Assembly (NCBI RefSeq): GCF_013031245.1
Contig: NZ_WPZL01000013.1
Span: forward strand, 44,809-108,808
From: Ruegeria lacuscaerulensis
GTDB taxonomy: Bacteria; Pseudomonadota; Alphaproteobacteria; Rhodobacterales; Rhodobacteraceae
Reading direction: 5' to 3'
DNA: 64,000 nt
Under the pieces are notes generated by a model. That model did no database searches. It was not told the DNA's origin and saw only the letters and a list, made by a program, of their open reading frames with translations. Position numbers and translations under genes: made by a program. Each line of letters starts with the position of its first letter. Position 1 is the stretch's first letter. Shown piece after piece: positions 51,089-61,137 of the stretch.

Positions 51089-51616
51089 CTACTGTGTGTC
51101 CGCGTCGCAAGACCGTATCTTTGGCATATCCGTGGACACGCGCGTCAGGCTCCACATACAGGTCTGAACTGTCAGGCCCGGCAGATTTGGCACCTGATCC
51201 GAAGCCCAGACGCTCGTGATCGACAGGCTGAACGGCGAGGCTGTGGTCGACGCCGGAAAGAACCGGGCGAGTTCTTTCGACGGGAAAGTTCCATCGCATG
51301 CTTCGAAATATCCGCTGACCAGAGAGCCTTCGGGGGTCAGGGCGACCGAGCCTGAGTAGAGCGAGTACTCCGCCCCAAGCTCTTGTTTGTCAGTGTAGCG
51401 CAGGTCGATGGAAATACGGTCACCCTCTTGAACGATCCCGGCGCTCATGGGGTCTGACCAGCTGGATGGAACGCCTGCCGTGGTGCTGTCACAGGCGTAT
51501 CGCCCTTCGTATTGACCGGTCAGCGAAAAGCTTTCTGCATATGCTGTCTGAAAAAACAGACCCGACACCATAGCTAAACCGGCGGCACGTCCCAAAACTC
51601 GAATTGTGGTCAACAT
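51089..51616 (-). CDS. small secreted protein of unknown function
   Basis: 175 aa with a signal peptide ending QTAYA. The mature protein starts ESFSLTGQYEGRYACD and contains four cysteines (CDS, ACDG, QTCMW, SCDADT), likely two disulfides. The pattern GxYEGRYxC..TAG with later GYFEACDGTFPSKELAR suggests a beta-rich periplasmic domain. No family recognised. It is downstream of the isochorismatase-like gene by about 36 bp. Confidence 0.7.
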   Translation of the reverse strand: MLTTIRVLGRAAGLAMVSGLFFQTAYAESFSLTGQYEGRYACDSTTAGVPSSWSDPMSAGIVQEGDRISIDLRYTDKQELGAEYSLYSGSVALTPEGSLVSGYFEACDGTFPSKELARFFPASTTASPFSLSITSVWASDQVPNLPGLTVQTCMWSLTRVSTDMPKIRSCDADTQ

Positions 51617-51652
51617 GGGTTCAGCCCTCCTGTCCGAAAACGGCTTACACTG

Positions 51653-52120
51653 TCAAAGAATGTCCGAGTGTTTCTCGATCACCTGCCCAAAGTGATGACG
51701 CCACAAGTTGACGCCGAGTTTTCCGCTGCGATCCAGCGAAGATCCCACAACCGTATCGGCGACCAGTGTCGGCTGCAGACCAGCGTCAAACAGGGCAAAG
51801 CCAGCTGCCAGAACACATGTGTCGGCTTGAATACCGCATACAAGCACGCGGTCGATTTCCCAATCCTGAAAGAAGTCGATCACTTCAGGGGGTGGCCCGT
51901 ACCCGTACTTGATGAATTCACGGTCTGCCCTCACCAGGCTGTTGTCGACTGATCCGGGTTTCCATCCGAGCTGGCGAAAAAACGGCACCTTCTGTTCATC
52001 GTGACGCTCAACGGTGGCGGCAGAAAGAAATCCAGAGGCCAGCATCTGACATTGATCCACCAGCCATTGCGGGGGATCAAAGCTGGCTTGAACATCAACA
52101 ACCAACACAGCCTTTTTCAA
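51653..52120 (-). CDS. isochorismatase-like cysteine hydrolase
   Basis: About 155 aa. The catalytic triad pattern of the family is present: Asp in VLVVDVQASF, a Lys in the EFIKYGYG region, and Cys in CGIQADTCVLAAGFALFDAG. Members hydrolyse amides (nicotinamide, ureido compounds) or isochorismate; the substrate here is unknown. The TTG start at 52120 (AGGGGAAG upstream) matches family N-termini. An ATG at 52168 overlapping the VOC stop would add a non-conserved basic extension. Confidence 0.82.
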   Translation of the reverse strand: MKKAVLVVDVQASFDPPQWLVDQCQMLASGFLSAATVERHDEQKVPFFRQLGWKPGSVDNSLVRADREFIKYGYGPPPEVIDFFQDWEIDRVLVCGIQADTCVLAAGFALFDAGLQPTLVADTVVGSSLDRSGKLGVNLWRHHFGQVIEKHSDIL

Positions 52121-52164
52121 AGTGCTTCCCCTTTTCTCCCGGCACCGGTCACGTCCGGTATGGC

Positions 52165-52578
52165 TCAAACGGCCTGATGAAATTCGATGATATTACCTTC
52201 GGGATCGTGGAAAAACAGTTGATGCCACTCTTTCGCAAAGGCCGTGCCATAATCTGAATAAGGAACTCCGTGTTCATCCAACAACTTTTTGAAGGCTTCG
52301 ATATCGTCCGTCCGGAACGCGATATGGCCGCGCTCGACCGGGTTGATGGTCTCACCATGTTTGAATGCAACATTCAGGTTTTTCTCGGCCAGATGCATCT
52401 GCATCGCCCCGTCCGTCGCGAACCGGATTTTGCCGCCATAGCCTGTGTCGTCGGTCGCCTCTGGTCTTGGGAAATTCTCGATCGGGATATCGTCGAGCCC
52501 GAGGACTTGTGTGTAAAACCGATGCAGACGCTCGACGTCATTGGACACAAAATTGATGTGATGGAATTCAAGTTTCAT
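52165..52578 (-). CDS. VOC-superfamily (glyoxalase/dioxygenase-like) protein
   Basis: 137 aa with two beta-alpha-beta-beta-beta modules: FHHINFVSNDVERLHRFYTQ at the start, then GHIAFRTDDIEAFKKLLDEH and a closing FFHDPEGNIIEFHQ. Likely metal ligands are the first His pair, His in GHIAF and Glu in IIEFHQ. The substrate is not determined. It is upstream of the isochorismatase-like gene on the same strand and divergent from the RND genes. Confidence 0.85.
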   Translation of the reverse strand: MKLEFHHINFVSNDVERLHRFYTQVLGLDDIPIENFPRPEATDDTGYGGKIRFATDGAMQMHLAEKNLNVAFKHGETINPVERGHIAFRTDDIEAFKKLLDEHGVPYSDYGTAFAKEWHQLFFHDPEGNIIEFHQAV

Positions 52579-52779
52579 GAAGGCCCGGTGAATTGGTTGG
52601 CGTATGTGGGCAGCAAATCGTAAGAACGGGACGCAGGCAAGTCCTGCGGGTCGGGGCGCCCAAACTGTTGATACAGCAGCAAGAAGCTAATTCCGGTCCG
52701 GTTGGTGCGATTTAGAAAACCGTTGCGCCATTGTGGTGATGCGGGGATAGTGAAGTGATCACAAACTATTGAGTGTCGG

Positions 52780-53880
52780 ATGAAACGCGCTTTTCTGTTT
52801 GTTTGCACTATGACCGCAGTGTTTCCGACGGGTCCGATTTTGGCTCAGTCCGACGCACCGCCTCCCAGTGTGACTGTCGCAACGGCCTCACTCGAGGATC
52901 TGCAGAAACAGGATCAGTTTGTCGGTCGGGTCGTGGCGGACCAAAGCGTCGATTTGCAGGCCCGTGTCGAGGGAATTCTTGAAGAGGTAAACTTTTCCGA
53001 AGGCGGAACCGTGGCCAAAGGTGACGTCCTTTTCAGGATCGAAGAAAGAAAATATGCGGCTGGCGTGGAAAGCGCGCAAGCGGCGCTGAAAAGCGCGCAG
53101 GCCAGTGCGCAAAGCGACAAGGCCGCGCTGGATCGGCAGCAGGCCCTGTTTGACAAGGGCGATATCCCTCAGGCTGTTCTGGATACGGCAGTGGCCACAT
53201 ACGCCGAAGGTCAGGCCGACGTGGACGAGGCGCAGGCCGCTTTGAAAATAGCGCAGATAGATCTGGACTACACGGAAATCACCAGCCCCATCGACGGTCG
53301 GATCGGGTTGTCTGCAGTTGATGCCGGAAACCTCGTGAATTCCGACACGGGCGTTCTGGCAACGGTCACCAGCGTAGATCCGATACTGGTCAGCTTTTAT
53401 GTCAGTGAACCGGTTTTATTGCGCGAGCGTCGCAAGGGCCGGATCACGCAAGGTGATACCAAGTTGACCACAGATATTACTCTGGCCGACGGAGGGGCAT
53501 ATCCGACTCCGGGCAAGGTTATTTTTGTCGATGACAGCGTCAACCAGGACACCGATACCATCGAGCTGCGCGCCAGTTTCGCCAACCCGGACGGTGTGCT
53601 GATTCCGGGCCAGTTCGTGACCGTAGCCTTGTCCGGATCAGAAGACTCCAAAGTGCTGACCGTGCCGCGCAACGCCGTGCAGTTCGACAATCAGGGGTAT
53701 TTTGTGTTCTCAGTCGATGACAAAAGTTCGGTTCACCGGCGAAACATCGAGATAGGCAATCAGAACGCAACCCGTACGCAAGTGATATCGGGGCTGGCCG
53801 AAGGCGACCGCGTGGTGGTTCAGGGCTTGCAGAAAATACATGATGGATTGGTCGTGAAAGCGGTCGACAGTCAGGGTTAG
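52780..53880 (+). CDS. RND efflux periplasmic adaptor (membrane fusion protein)
   Basis: 366 aa with an N-terminal export signal ending ILAQ. HlyD/AcrA-type order: lipoyl half-motif (VDLQARVEGILEEVNFSEGG), alpha-hairpin (residues about 95-150, Ala/Gln-rich), second lipoyl half (DYTEITSPIDGRIGLS), beta-barrel and membrane-proximal domain. It lacks the lipobox of AcrA. It bridges the inner-membrane pump encoded next. No outer-membrane TolC-type channel gene is in the window. Confidence 0.9.
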   Translation: MKRAFLFVCTMTAVFPTGPILAQSDAPPPSVTVATASLEDLQKQDQFVGRVVADQSVDLQARVEGILEEVNFSEGGTVAKGDVLFRIEERKYAAGVESAQAALKSAQASAQSDKAALDRQQALFDKGDIPQAVLDTAVATYAEGQADVDEAQAALKIAQIDLDYTEITSPIDGRIGLSAVDAGNLVNSDTGVLATVTSVDPILVSFYVSEPVLLRERRKGRITQGDTKLTTDITLADGGAYPTPGKVIFVDDSVNQDTDTIELRASFANPDGVLIPGQFVTVALSGSEDSKVLTVPRNAVQFDNQGYFVFSVDDKSSVHRRNIEIGNQNATRTQVISGLAEGDRVVVQGLQKIHDGLVVKAVDSQG

Positions 53881-53888
53881 GGGCTGGT

Positions 53889-56800
53889 TTGATTGCGCGC
53901 TATTTCATCAATCGGCCGCATTTCGCCGCTGTCATAGCGATCCTGATGGCTCTGTTCGGTGCGGTCTGCGTGCGCCTGATCCCGATCACCGAATATCCCC
54001 ATATCACGCCTCCGCAAATCTACGTCGATGCGAAGTATCCGGGCGCAGACGCTCAGGTAATTCTGGAGTCCGTCGCTACCCCGATCGAAGAGCGTGTGAA
54101 CGGCATTCCCGGCATGTTGTCGATGTCCTCGAAAAGCTCGAATGACGGTTCTTATACGCTGAATGTTTCTTTTGAGTTGGGAACCGATCCGGACGTGGCC
54201 GCCGTTGAGGTGCAGAACCGCATCGCGCTGGCCAGTGCCGAATTGCCCTCGGTCGTGTTGCAGCAGGGGATCGAGGTAACCAAGCGGTCGGGCAACATGA
54301 TTGTGGTCCTGAACCTGACCTCGCCCGACGGATCGCGGGATGAGTTGTATCTCAGCAATTTTGGCGCCGATTTCCTGCATGATCCGCTGCAAAGGTTGCC
54401 GGGGGTGGGGACAGTCCGCCAGTTCGGTCAGTTGGAATACAGCATGCGGGTCTGGATCAACCCGGTGCGCATGGCGGCGTTGAACATCACCGCCGCCGAA
54501 ATTGCTGACGCAATCAAAGACCAGAACGTTATCGTCGCAGCGGGTCAGGTCGGCGCGCCACCCTTTGGGGCGGCACAGACCGATTTTCAGTTCAAACTGC
54601 GGGCCGAGGGGTTGCTGCGTGATGCCGAGGAATTCGGGCGCATCATTGTTGCCTCCGACCCCAGCGGCTCGGTCACCCGGCTTGAGGACGTCGCGCGGAT
54701 CGAATTGGGCTCGGCAACCTATTCCGGTTCGACCAAGCTGAACGGCAAGGATTCCGCGACTATCGCGGTCTATCAGGAAAGCGCGGCCAACGCGCTTGAT
54801 ATTTCCGACAACCTGCGCGCGCTGATGCAGGAGTTGTCGAAGAAGTTCCCCGCGGGTGTGTCTTATGAGATCACCTATGACGTCACCGATGCTGTCCGCG
54901 TTTCGATCCGGGACATCCTGACCACGCTGGCTCTGACAGCTGGGCTGGTGATTGGCGTGACCTTCCTGTTTCTGGCCAGCCTGCGCGCCACAATCGTGCC
55001 CGCCATCGCCATTCCGGTGTCTTTGCTTGGGGCTGTGGCGTTGATCTATGCCATTGGTTTCAGCGCCAACATGATCACGTTGTTCGCCCTGGTTCTGGCT
55101 ATCACGCTGGTGGTGGATGATGCGATCATCATCATTGAAAACGCCGAGCGTATCCTTCGGGACGAGGGGTTGGAACCGCGCGAAGCGACGCTGAAAGCAA
55201 TGTCTCAGGTTAACCGCCCGATCATTGCGACAACCTTTGTTCTGGCGGCCGTTTTTGTTGCGGTCTGTTTCTTTCCCGGAGTGACCGGAACGATCTATTT
55301 TCAGTTCGCACTGACCATTATTTTTGCTTTTGTCCTGTCCGCGGTGAATGCGTTGACTCTGGCTCCGGTGCTGTGCGCGATGATGCTGAAAGCTGACAGC
55401 AAGCCTGTCGGGCCACTGGCAATAGTTCCGGCCGTGGTTTTAGGGTTGCGGCGGCAATACTTGCGCCTTGTGTCTCTTATGCTGCGCTACATGGCGGTGT
55501 CACTGCTGGTGTTTGCTTTCGCGGTCGGAGCGACGGTGTACCTGTTCCGAACCGTCCCGACCGGTCTGATCCCACAGGAAGACAACGGTGTGCTGATGGC
55601 GTCGATGGAACTTCCCGACGGCGCCTCGCTCCAGCGTACACAGGCATTTATGTCCAAGGCAGGTGCATTGATCGAAAAGTCGTCGGGAGTGGAGTCGGTA
55701 ACTACCGTGTCGGGTCATAGTATGCTGGCCGGAGGGCGCTCAAACGTAGGTATGGCCATCGTCACATTGACACCTTGGGATCAGCGCCGAAGCCCGGAAT
55801 TGCAGTGGTTCGCCATCATGCACAACCTGGACCAGCAACTGGCCGCATTGCCCGAAGCGGAAACCTATGTGTTCCCCTTTCCAACAATTCACGGGCTCGG
55901 CTCAACGGGGGGTATTTCAGCCGAATTACTGGACTTGGGAAAAGGCGACGGATCGCAGCTGGATGCAGTGATGAACGCGTTTGTCACTTCGCTGAACGCC
56001 GCTCCGGAATTCGCGCACGCGCACGGAGAATTCTCGGCCCAAAGCCCGCAATACCAATTGTCGGTCGATCGCGACCGGGCCGAGACGCTGGGCGTCAGCG
56101 TGGCCGATATCTTCACCGCGCTGCGGGCCAATCTGAGTTCGTATTTCGTGGACAATTTTTTCCTGAATGAGAAGGTTTATTGGGTCGTGATTTCAGCGGA
56201 TGCCAAGTACCGCCAGACCCTGGACGACATCGACAATATCTATGTCAAAAACAGCACAGGAAACGCGCTGCCTCTGCACAATTTCGTAAGCAACGCGCCG
56301 GTTCTCGCCCCGGATACGATCCCTCGCTACAACCTGTTCATGGCAGCCTCGGTCAGCGCCCAGCTTGCGGATGGTGTCAGTTCTGGCGATGGCATTACCG
56401 CGATGCAGGCGATTGCCGATAAGACCCTGCCCAACGGGTTTCGGATCGACTGGTCCGGCGTCACCCGGCAAGAAGTGAAAGCGCAGGGCCTTGTTCCCTA
56501 CATCATTCTCTCGGCCGTCTTGTTGGCCTATCTGTTTCTCGTGGTGCTGTATGAAAGCTGGATCCTACCGCTGTCCATCATAACATCCGCTGTGTTTGCG
56601 CTGTTGGGCGCGCTGATTCCTCTGGCGTTGGTGCCTTTCCTGACAAGCAACATCTTTGCGCAGGTCGGGATGGTCCTGCTGATCGGGCTCGCTGCGAAAA
56701 AGGCGATCATGGTGGTCGAGTTTGCCAATCAACAGCGCGGAAACGGGGCCAGTATCCGCGATGCGGCCCTGAAGGCGGCGGAAATCCGGTTCCGACCGGT

Positions 56801-57011
56801 TACGATGACAGGTCTGTGTTTCATCGTCGGCGTCATGCCATTGGTTCTGTCCAGCGGGGCAGGGGCGGCGGCGCGGGTGTCCGTCGGTTACCCGGTCCTG
56901 TTCGGCATGATCCTCGATAGCACATTGGGGCTGCTGATGATCCCGGTGCTTTACGCGGCATTCCAAACGGCCCGGGAATGGCTGGTTGGTCTAAGGCAAG
57001 CAGAAAGCTGA
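53889..57011 (+). CDS. RND multidrug/organic efflux permease (AcrB/MexB family)
   Basis: 1040 aa, normal for hydrophobe/amphiphile efflux pumps. TTG start with AGGGG upstream, then IARYFINRPHFAAVIAIL. Proton-relay residues are present: the Asp pair in TLVVDDAIIIIENAERI and the Lys in LIGLAAKKAIMVVEFAN. There are twelve membrane segments with two large periplasmic loops. Substrates cannot be predicted. It is coupled to the adaptor gene with an 8-bp gap. Confidence 0.93.
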   Translation: MIARYFINRPHFAAVIAILMALFGAVCVRLIPITEYPHITPPQIYVDAKYPGADAQVILESVATPIEERVNGIPGMLSMSSKSSNDGSYTLNVSFELGTDPDVAAVEVQNRIALASAELPSVVLQQGIEVTKRSGNMIVVLNLTSPDGSRDELYLSNFGADFLHDPLQRLPGVGTVRQFGQLEYSMRVWINPVRMAALNITAAEIADAIKDQNVIVAAGQVGAPPFGAAQTDFQFKLRAEGLLRDAEEFGRIIVASDPSGSVTRLEDVARIELGSATYSGSTKLNGKDSATIAVYQESAANALDISDNLRALMQELSKKFPAGVSYEITYDVTDAVRVSIRDILTTLALTAGLVIGVTFLFLASLRATIVPAIAIPVSLLGAVALIYAIGFSANMITLFALVLAITLVVDDAIIIIENAERILRDEGLEPREATLKAMSQVNRPIIATTFVLAAVFVAVCFFPGVTGTIYFQFALTIIFAFVLSAVNALTLAPVLCAMMLKADSKPVGPLAIVPAVVLGLRRQYLRLVSLMLRYMAVSLLVFAFAVGATVYLFRTVPTGLIPQEDNGVLMASMELPDGASLQRTQAFMSKAGALIEKSSGVESVTTVSGHSMLAGGRSNVGMAIVTLTPWDQRRSPELQWFAIMHNLDQQLAALPEAETYVFPFPTIHGLGSTGGISAELLDLGKGDGSQLDAVMNAFVTSLNAAPEFAHAHGEFSAQSPQYQLSVDRDRAETLGVSVADIFTALRANLSSYFVDNFFLNEKVYWVVISADAKYRQTLDDIDNIYVKNSTGNALPLHNFVSNAPVLAPDTIPRYNLFMAASVSAQLADGVSSGDGITAMQAIADKTLPNGFRIDWSGVTRQEVKAQGLVPYIILSAVLLAYLFLVVLYESWILPLSIITSAVFALLGALIPLALVPFLTSNIFAQVGMVLLIGLAAKKAIMVVEFANQQRGNGASIRDAALKAAEIRFRPVTMTGLCFIVGVMPLVLSSGAGAAARVSVGYPVLFGMILDSTLGLLMIPVLYAAFQTAREWLVGLRQAES

Positions 57012-57113
57012 CAGGCGGAAAGCTTCTAAGCCAAAAAATGTTGCAGTTCCATGATGTTTCCCGGATGCTGAACTTTGCGGAAATCGCAACGGAACGGAGG
57101 TGGGCCAGAGCAT

Positions 57114-58919
57114 ATGTCGCTTCAAGACCCCTTTACCGACCTAAAAATCGAACGGCAGTCGAGCGGGTTCTACAAAGGCTACAGCCTGCCAATTGCTCTG
57201 ATCAGCAAAATAGCAGTGTCGTTTCTGGTCCTTTGGGCGCTGATCTGGCCACTGACTGCGAATGATACGTTGCGGTCCTGGAAATCCGGGCTGCTGAGCG
57301 AATTCAACGTTTTCTACGACATTTCCGTAGCGCTGTTTGCCTTTTTTCTGATCGTAATCGCCATCATTCCCGCGACTGGGCGAATGCGGCTGGGATCCGA
57401 TGACGAAAGGCCCGAGTTTTCGAACTTCTCCTGGTTTTCGATGATGTTTGGCGCCGGGTTGGGCGTTGGCCTGATGGTATACGCCACAGCTGAACCGCTG
57501 GGCCTGTGGGAGACCAATCCGCTGACCGTGTCCGGCGAAGTTGCCCAGAAAAGCGAAGAGGCGATTAAGGGCGCATACCGCTATACCTTTCTGCACACAG
57601 GATTTCACGCCTGGGCAATCTATGTCGTGACGGGGCTGAGCCTGGCCTATTACGCCTATACCCGTGACATGCCGCTGACGATCCGAACCGCGCTGACACC
57701 CTTGTTGGGAGAGCATTCCAACGGTTTCGCCGGGCATGTGATCGACATTCTGGGCGTCGTCGCCACGATCCTCGGGGTGTCGGTCACGATTGGTTATGGC
57801 GTATCGCAACTTGTCGACGGAGCCTTTCTGATCACGGGTGCACAGTGGTTAATGGATGGTGTAATGAAACCCTCGACTGCCGGGCTGATCGTGGCGCTGG
57901 TGCTGGTGATGTTGATGTCGACCCTGTCCGCTGTCTCGGGCGTGGGACGGGGGGTGAAATATCTTTCGAACCTCAATCTGATCCTGTCGCTGATCCTGCT
58001 GTTGGTGTTTATCGTCTTCGGCTCATTCGTCTTTGCCCTGACGACATATGGGCAGGCGTTGCTGGACTATATCCTCAACTTCGTCCCGCTGAGCCTTCAG
58101 GCCTATAGCCCAATGACCCAAGCGGATTTTGCATCCGCCCTGCCGCCCGAAGCAGCGCCCTTCGTCGCGGAATTATTCCCGGGCGCGACCAACGCATGGG
58201 GAACGAAAGAGAGTTTTCTGGCCGGGTTGAGTGACGAGGTAGCGAAACTGCCAGACGCCACCAAAAACGCGGTCTATGATGCCGGTACGCCGGGGCGGCT
58301 ATTCGAGTGGCAATCAGGCTGGACCACTTTCTACTGGGCATGGTGGATCGCCTTTTCGCCCTTCGTCGGCTTGTTTCTGGCACGCATTTCACGTGGGCGG
58401 ACGGTGCGAGAGTTCATTCTGGGCGCAGTCGTTGCACCATCTCTTGTCTGTTTCGCGTGGATGACAATTCTGGGCGGATCGGCCATTGATCTGGAATTGA
58501 ACGGAGATGCCAACGGCGCCATTCTCGCGGCCTCGACCACGGCTACATTGTTTGTGACGCTCAGTGAGATGATCTCGGGCAATCTGCTGACAATCATCAG
58601 CGTCATGTGCGTGGTTCTGACGATGACATTCCTGGTAACTTCGGCGGATTCCGGGATTCTGGTGATGAACACGATCATGTCCGGCGGAGCAGAGAAAACC
58701 GATGCCAGACACCGGGTTCTTTGGGGCGGTCTGCTGACGTTAGTGATCGGCACGTTGTTGATTGCCGGAGGCGGCGGGTTGGAGGCGCTGACCAACTCGA
58801 TGATCATCGGCGCGCTGCCCTTCAGCCTTATTTTGCTTTTGATGTGTATTTCTCTGGCCAAGGCAATGATAAACGACCTGCGGCGGTCCAGCTTAGAAGA
58901 GAGATCGTCCAATCGTTAA
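57114..58919 (+). CDS. BCCT-family betaine/carnitine/choline transporter
   Basis: 601 aa from the ATG at 57114. It has the BCCT signatures FSWFSMMFGAGLGVGLMVYA (with TAEPLGLW) and the substrate-cage Trp segment FYWAWWIAFSPFVGLFLARI followed by SRGRTVREF. Twelve membrane helices are expected. It imports betaine-type osmolytes with Na+ or H+. This is a second betaine-type importer in the window beside the ABC system. The start is uncertain because the GGAGG is about 13 bp upstream of the ATG. Confidence 0.9.
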   Translation: MSLQDPFTDLKIERQSSGFYKGYSLPIALISKIAVSFLVLWALIWPLTANDTLRSWKSGLLSEFNVFYDISVALFAFFLIVIAIIPATGRMRLGSDDERPEFSNFSWFSMMFGAGLGVGLMVYATAEPLGLWETNPLTVSGEVAQKSEEAIKGAYRYTFLHTGFHAWAIYVVTGLSLAYYAYTRDMPLTIRTALTPLLGEHSNGFAGHVIDILGVVATILGVSVTIGYGVSQLVDGAFLITGAQWLMDGVMKPSTAGLIVALVLVMLMSTLSAVSGVGRGVKYLSNLNLILSLILLLVFIVFGSFVFALTTYGQALLDYILNFVPLSLQAYSPMTQADFASALPPEAAPFVAELFPGATNAWGTKESFLAGLSDEVAKLPDATKNAVYDAGTPGRLFEWQSGWTTFYWAWWIAFSPFVGLFLARISRGRTVREFILGAVVAPSLVCFAWMTILGGSAIDLELNGDANGAILAASTTATLFVTLSEMISGNLLTIISVMCVVLTMTFLVTSADSGILVMNTIMSGGAEKTDARHRVLWGGLLTLVIGTLLIAGGGGLEALTNSMIIGALPFSLILLLMCISLAKAMINDLRRSSLEERSSNR

Positions 58920-59013
58920 GCCCGCTTGTGTATTTCCTGATACTTGTGGCTGAGCACTTTCATCTTGCGCGGCTAAGGTGCACTGCCGAGACCTGCAAGG
59001 GAACGTTCCAGCC

Positions 59014-59482
59014 ATGCTGCGTGTGATCACTCTTATTGTTGCTACACTCGGCACCTCGGTCGCACCGGCGGCTTTGCCGGTCTACCTGGACGACCGCTCG
59101 ACCCCCCGAAGACTTGGTGCATTCGTTGTACAGCGCGATCAACCGCAACGAATACCTGCGGGCCTGGAGCTATTTTCAATCCGGCGCAGCGCCTGCCTAT
59201 GCTGCGTTCAAATCCGGGTACAGCAACACCGAGAAGGTTGAGTTAAGGCTGGGCAAGGCAAAATCCGAGGGCGCGGCGGGGTCCGTGCAGACAAAACTGC
59301 CTGTCGCCATTCGGACGCATCAGTCCGATGGATCGAGCAAGGTCTTCGAGGGGTGTTATACCTTGATACAGGTCGACCCATCTGTTCAGGACATGCCGCT
59401 CTTTCATCCCATCCAGATATCAGAGGCGCATCTGACGCCATCTTCCGACGCGTTCAGCAGCGTTAACCCGGCTTGCAACTGA
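59014..59482 (+). pseudogene. small secreted protein gene with apparent frameshift
   Basis: An ATG at 59014 opens a signal peptide (MLRVITLIVATLGTSVAPAA, then LPVYLDDRST). The continuation EDLVHSLYSAINRNEYLRAW to the stop at 59482 lies in another frame. The switch falls at a run of six C (about 59101-59106); removing one C restores one frame reading DDRSTPEDLVHS. It is therefore either a real frameshift or a sequence error in a homopolymer. The mature protein has two Cys (GCYTL and the C-terminal ACN). Function unknown. Confidence 0.65.
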
Positions 59483-59488
59483 GGTCGC

Positions 59489-60463
59489 CTATTTAACCTC
59501 GAAGCAGATTGAAAAAGTCGTTCCCTTGGTAACGGGTGCCAACGAGATATCCGCACTATGCGCGCGCAGAGTATTGCGAGCGATTGCCAAACCCATACCA
59601 GTTCCGCCCCGATCCCGTTTCGTCGTAAAGAACGGGTCGAACACCCGTGGTGCGTTGCCGGACGATACTCCGCGGCCGTCATCGCTCACCAGCAGTATAA
59701 TTTGCGATTCTCGTTTCTCGGCGATCAGCCTCACTGCCTGCGCGCCATGCTCACCTGCGTTGTTGAACATTTGACACAGCACGACCAATAGCCCGCTGGG
59801 ACCAATCGGGATTTCAACTTCGCCACCATCAATCCGAATATCCAATGAGGTAAAGTCGCGGCGCAACCTGTCCTGCACTGCGTTCAGGGTAGTCGTCCCC
59901 TCATGACGCGCTTCACGTGCCCGGGCTACCTGACGCATTGCCTCGATTTGCTGTTCCAACCGGCCTGCCGCGTTGGCGATCTGATCGACCAGATGCTGGT
60001 TTTCGTCCGACAGCGTAGCATCATCCTTTAGCATCTCAGTGGCCGCCTTGAGCGTCGCAACCGGAGTTTTCAACTCGTGGGTGACATGGTCTGAGAAACT
60101 GCGGATGGTGGTTTCGCGATTTCTCAAGGTGTCGGCCATGTCGATGACGCTTTGCGCCGTCGTCCCAAGTTCACGCGTGCCGAAACGGGTCGGTGGTAAC
60201 AGCGGATCAGCAGGGTGGCTGACAACCTGCGTGGCGAACCGCTCAAGCGCAGTTATCGGCCGCAGCAGCAGCCGGACCAGAAGCCAGCCTAAGACGGCCG
60301 TAGCCGCCGTGATGACAATCGTCAGAAGGATGGCCGCGTTGCGATAGCCCAGTTCTGGCCCAAGGTAACGAAACGTCACCAGCCCGCTGAGCGACAGCAG
60401 CAACGTGCCGCACAGGGCGCCTCCAAGAACAAAGGCAAGGCCCGGGCGCCACTTGCGCCTCAT
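59489..60463 (-). CDS. two-component sensor histidine kinase
   Basis: 324 aa. Two membrane helices (about residues 8-30 and 42-64) are separated by only about ten residues, so there is almost no periplasmic sensor domain. HAMP linker, H-box FSDHVTHELKTPVATLKAAT, N-box LCQMFNNAGEHG, G-boxes VSDDGRGVSSGN and GGTGMGLAIARNTL follow. The ATG at 60463 overlaps the response-regulator stop. It is similar in layout to CreC-type kinases, though the signal is likely membrane or intracellular and unknown. Confidence 0.88.
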   Translation of the reverse strand: MRRKWRPGLAFVLGGALCGTLLLSLSGLVTFRYLGPELGYRNAAILLTIVITAATAVLGWLLVRLLLRPITALERFATQVVSHPADPLLPPTRFGTRELGTTAQSVIDMADTLRNRETTIRSFSDHVTHELKTPVATLKAATEMLKDDATLSDENQHLVDQIANAAGRLEQQIEAMRQVARAREARHEGTTTLNAVQDRLRRDFTSLDIRIDGGEVEIPIGPSGLLVVLCQMFNNAGEHGAQAVRLIAEKRESQIILLVSDDGRGVSSGNAPRVFDPFFTTKRDRGGTGMGLAIARNTLRAHSADISLAPVTKGTTFSICFEVK

Positions 60464-61137
60464 GCCGGTAAGTCCTGAATGCGCACGCCAACTCCGTGGA
60501 CAGTTTGAATGACCCCTGCACAGCCCGCCTGCGACAGCTTCGCCCGAAGGTTTCGCAGATGGCTGTCCAAAGTCCTGTCGGACACTTGCGAAAGTACGCC
60601 CCAGACAGCCTGTATCAGCTGGGTGCGGCTGTGTACGTGGCTGGGGCGTTCGATCAGTGTGGCGAGCAATGTGAATTCGGTTGCCGTCAGCGGCACGGTG
60701 TTTCCGTCCAACTTGCATATGTGCGCACTGGCATCCATCGTGATCCGTCCGTGGGATAAGGTCGATGCAGGGCGAGGTGCCGCCGTACGTTTCAGAATTG
60801 CTTTGACCCGGGCCACCAGTTCGCGGGGGCTGAAGGGCTTGGTCACGTAGTCATCCGCCCCCATTTCCAACCCCAGTACCCGGTCGATCTCGTCGTCTCG
60901 GGCGGTCAGAAACAGGATTGGCACTTCGGATCTGGCGCGGATGCGGAGGCACACCTCGAACCCGTCCATCTCAGGCAGACCGATATCCAGAACGATCAGG
61001 TCTGGCGCTTCGCGGGCGGCGTGAGTCACAGCGATCTGGCCGTCGCTGGCCGTAACCACCTGAAACCCCGCGCGTTCCAGCGCCAAACCGACCAGGTCGC
61101 GCAGGCCGGGGTCATCGTCAACCAACAGGATTTTCAT
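60460..61137 (-). CDS. OmpR-family response regulator
   Basis: 225 aa. The receiver domain has acidic residues in LLVDDDPGLRD, the phospho-acceptor Asp in LIVLDIGLPEMDG and the Lys in GADDYVTKPFSPRE. The winged-helix domain is LTATEFTLLATLIERPSHVH and VSDRTLDSHLRNLRAKL. The ATG at 61137 overlaps the upstream gene's stop (ATGA), and the stop overlaps the kinase start. It is CreB-like in size and layout; targets unknown. Confidence 0.92.
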   Translation of the reverse strand: MKILLVDDDPGLRDLVGLALERAGFQVVTASDGQIAVTHAAREAPDLIVLDIGLPEMDGFEVCLRIRARSEVPILFLTARDDEIDRVLGLEMGADDYVTKPFSPRELVARVKAILKRTAAPRPASTLSHGRITMDASAHICKLDGNTVPLTATEFTLLATLIERPSHVHSRTQLIQAVWGVLSQVSDRTLDSHLRNLRAKLSQAGCAGVIQTVHGVGVRIQDLPA

